Assembly: GCA_030054175.1 (NCBI GenBank)
Contig: JASGCM010000020.1
Coordinates: 1-63,708, forward strand
DNA: 63,708 nucleotides
Source of the DNA: Alphaproteobacteria bacterium
Lineage (GTDB): Bacteria > Pseudomonadota > Gammaproteobacteria > Burkholderiales > Burkholderiaceae_C
Direction of reading: 5' to 3'
Both the position numbers and the translations under genes were made by a program. The notes beneath the pieces were generated by a model, which saw only the letters and a list, made by a program, of their open reading frames with translations, ran no database searches and was not told the origin of the DNA. This document shows, piece after piece, positions 63,621 to 63,708 of this stretch (position 1 is the stretch's first letter; each line of letters begins with the position of its first letter).

Positions 63621-63640
63621 AAAATGAGATGTCCCATTTT
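63621..63640. promoter_or_regulatory. Operator-like inverted repeat before the ETF-QO gene
   Basis: AAAATGAGATGTCCCATTTT: two 8-bp arms (one mismatch) around a 4-bp centre, 16 bp upstream of the gene start. The form suits a dimeric repressor. No regulator gene is in view; the window ends about 70 bp further on. Confidence 0.4.
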
Positions 63641-63708
63641 ATCCCTCTTGCGCTTAAGGAATCTCTGCAAAACCCCATGCGTCGTTTCATCCCAAACTCG
63701 GGTGCCCT

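Noticed and set aside
1..63708. CRISPR arrays, tRNAs, IS elements, prophage or toxin-antitoxin pairs
   Set aside because: None was seen: no regularly spaced repeats, no cloverleaf-like sequences with CCA-type ends, and no transposase, integrase or antitoxin-like proteins.

Overview
The window looks like a chromosomal segment of a betaproteobacterium, probably Burkholderiales and close to Comamonadaceae. That is inferred from protein character and gene order: a BktB-type thiolase, a ccoNOQP-ccoGH-fnr-hemN block, a 6S RNA next to zapBA, and Bug-type and TRAP-type solute-binding proteins. I saw no tRNA, rRNA, IS element, prophage or CRISPR array. Gene density is high, with many overlapping start and stop codons.

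Layout. 1-320: two unrecognised minus-strand reading frames at the left edge. 0.4-12.3 kb: housekeeping and single-gene functions (secreted alpha/beta hydrolase, def, ChaC-like, gloA, 2-hydroxyacid dehydrogenase, rhlE, ettA), a P1-peptidase pseudogene, an HTH/receiver-like regulator, an acyl-CoA ligase coupled to a luciferase-like oxidoreductase, and a bacteriohemerythrin. 12.4-18.4 kb: minus-strand operon mutL-MFS-miaA-RluA-bktB. 18.5-22.5 kb: DedA, amiC-tsaE, queG, universal stress protein. 22.6-33.2 kb: a complete high-affinity cbb3 oxidase system (ccoI, ccoS, ccoN, ccoO, ccoQ, ccoP, ccoG, ccoH), the oxygen sensor fnr, hemN carrying a frameshift, and a TauE/SafE-like membrane protein. 33.3-41.6 kb: methyltransferase, a large FAD/Fe-S oxidase divergent from an aminotransferase, a decayed acyl-CoA synthetase, panE and a frameshifted FAH-family gene. 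41.6-48.3 kb: 6S RNA, zapA and its coiled-coil partner, then a cobalamin riboswitch controlling btuB, two binding proteins, btuC and btuD. 48.3-55.7 kb: a CoA-dependent catabolic operon (SDR, DUF35, thiolase-like, MaoC, acyl-CoA dehydrogenase, CaiB), an MmgE/PrpD remnant, a Bug binding protein and a DUF2783 protein. 55.7-63.7 kb: nth, an aminotransferase, gcvH, a TRAP transporter, a DenD-like dehydrogenase and ETF-ubiquinone oxidoreductase.

Two themes stand out. First, oxygen control: FNR-type boxes precede ccoI, ccoN, hemN, fnr and the bacteriohemerythrin. Four of these promoters share the same 22-bp gap between box and a -10-like hexamer, which is class II (-41.5) geometry. Second, gene decay: three genes keep recognisable ends but have lost their middles (P1 peptidase, acyl-CoA synthetase, MmgE/PrpD), and three carry an apparent one-base deletion (hemN, FAH-family, acyl-CoA synthetase). 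No clearly new defence or mobile system is visible. The least explained intact system is the 48.3-54.1 kb operon, whose thiolase-like protein paired with a DUF35 protein may be an aldolase rather than a thiolase.
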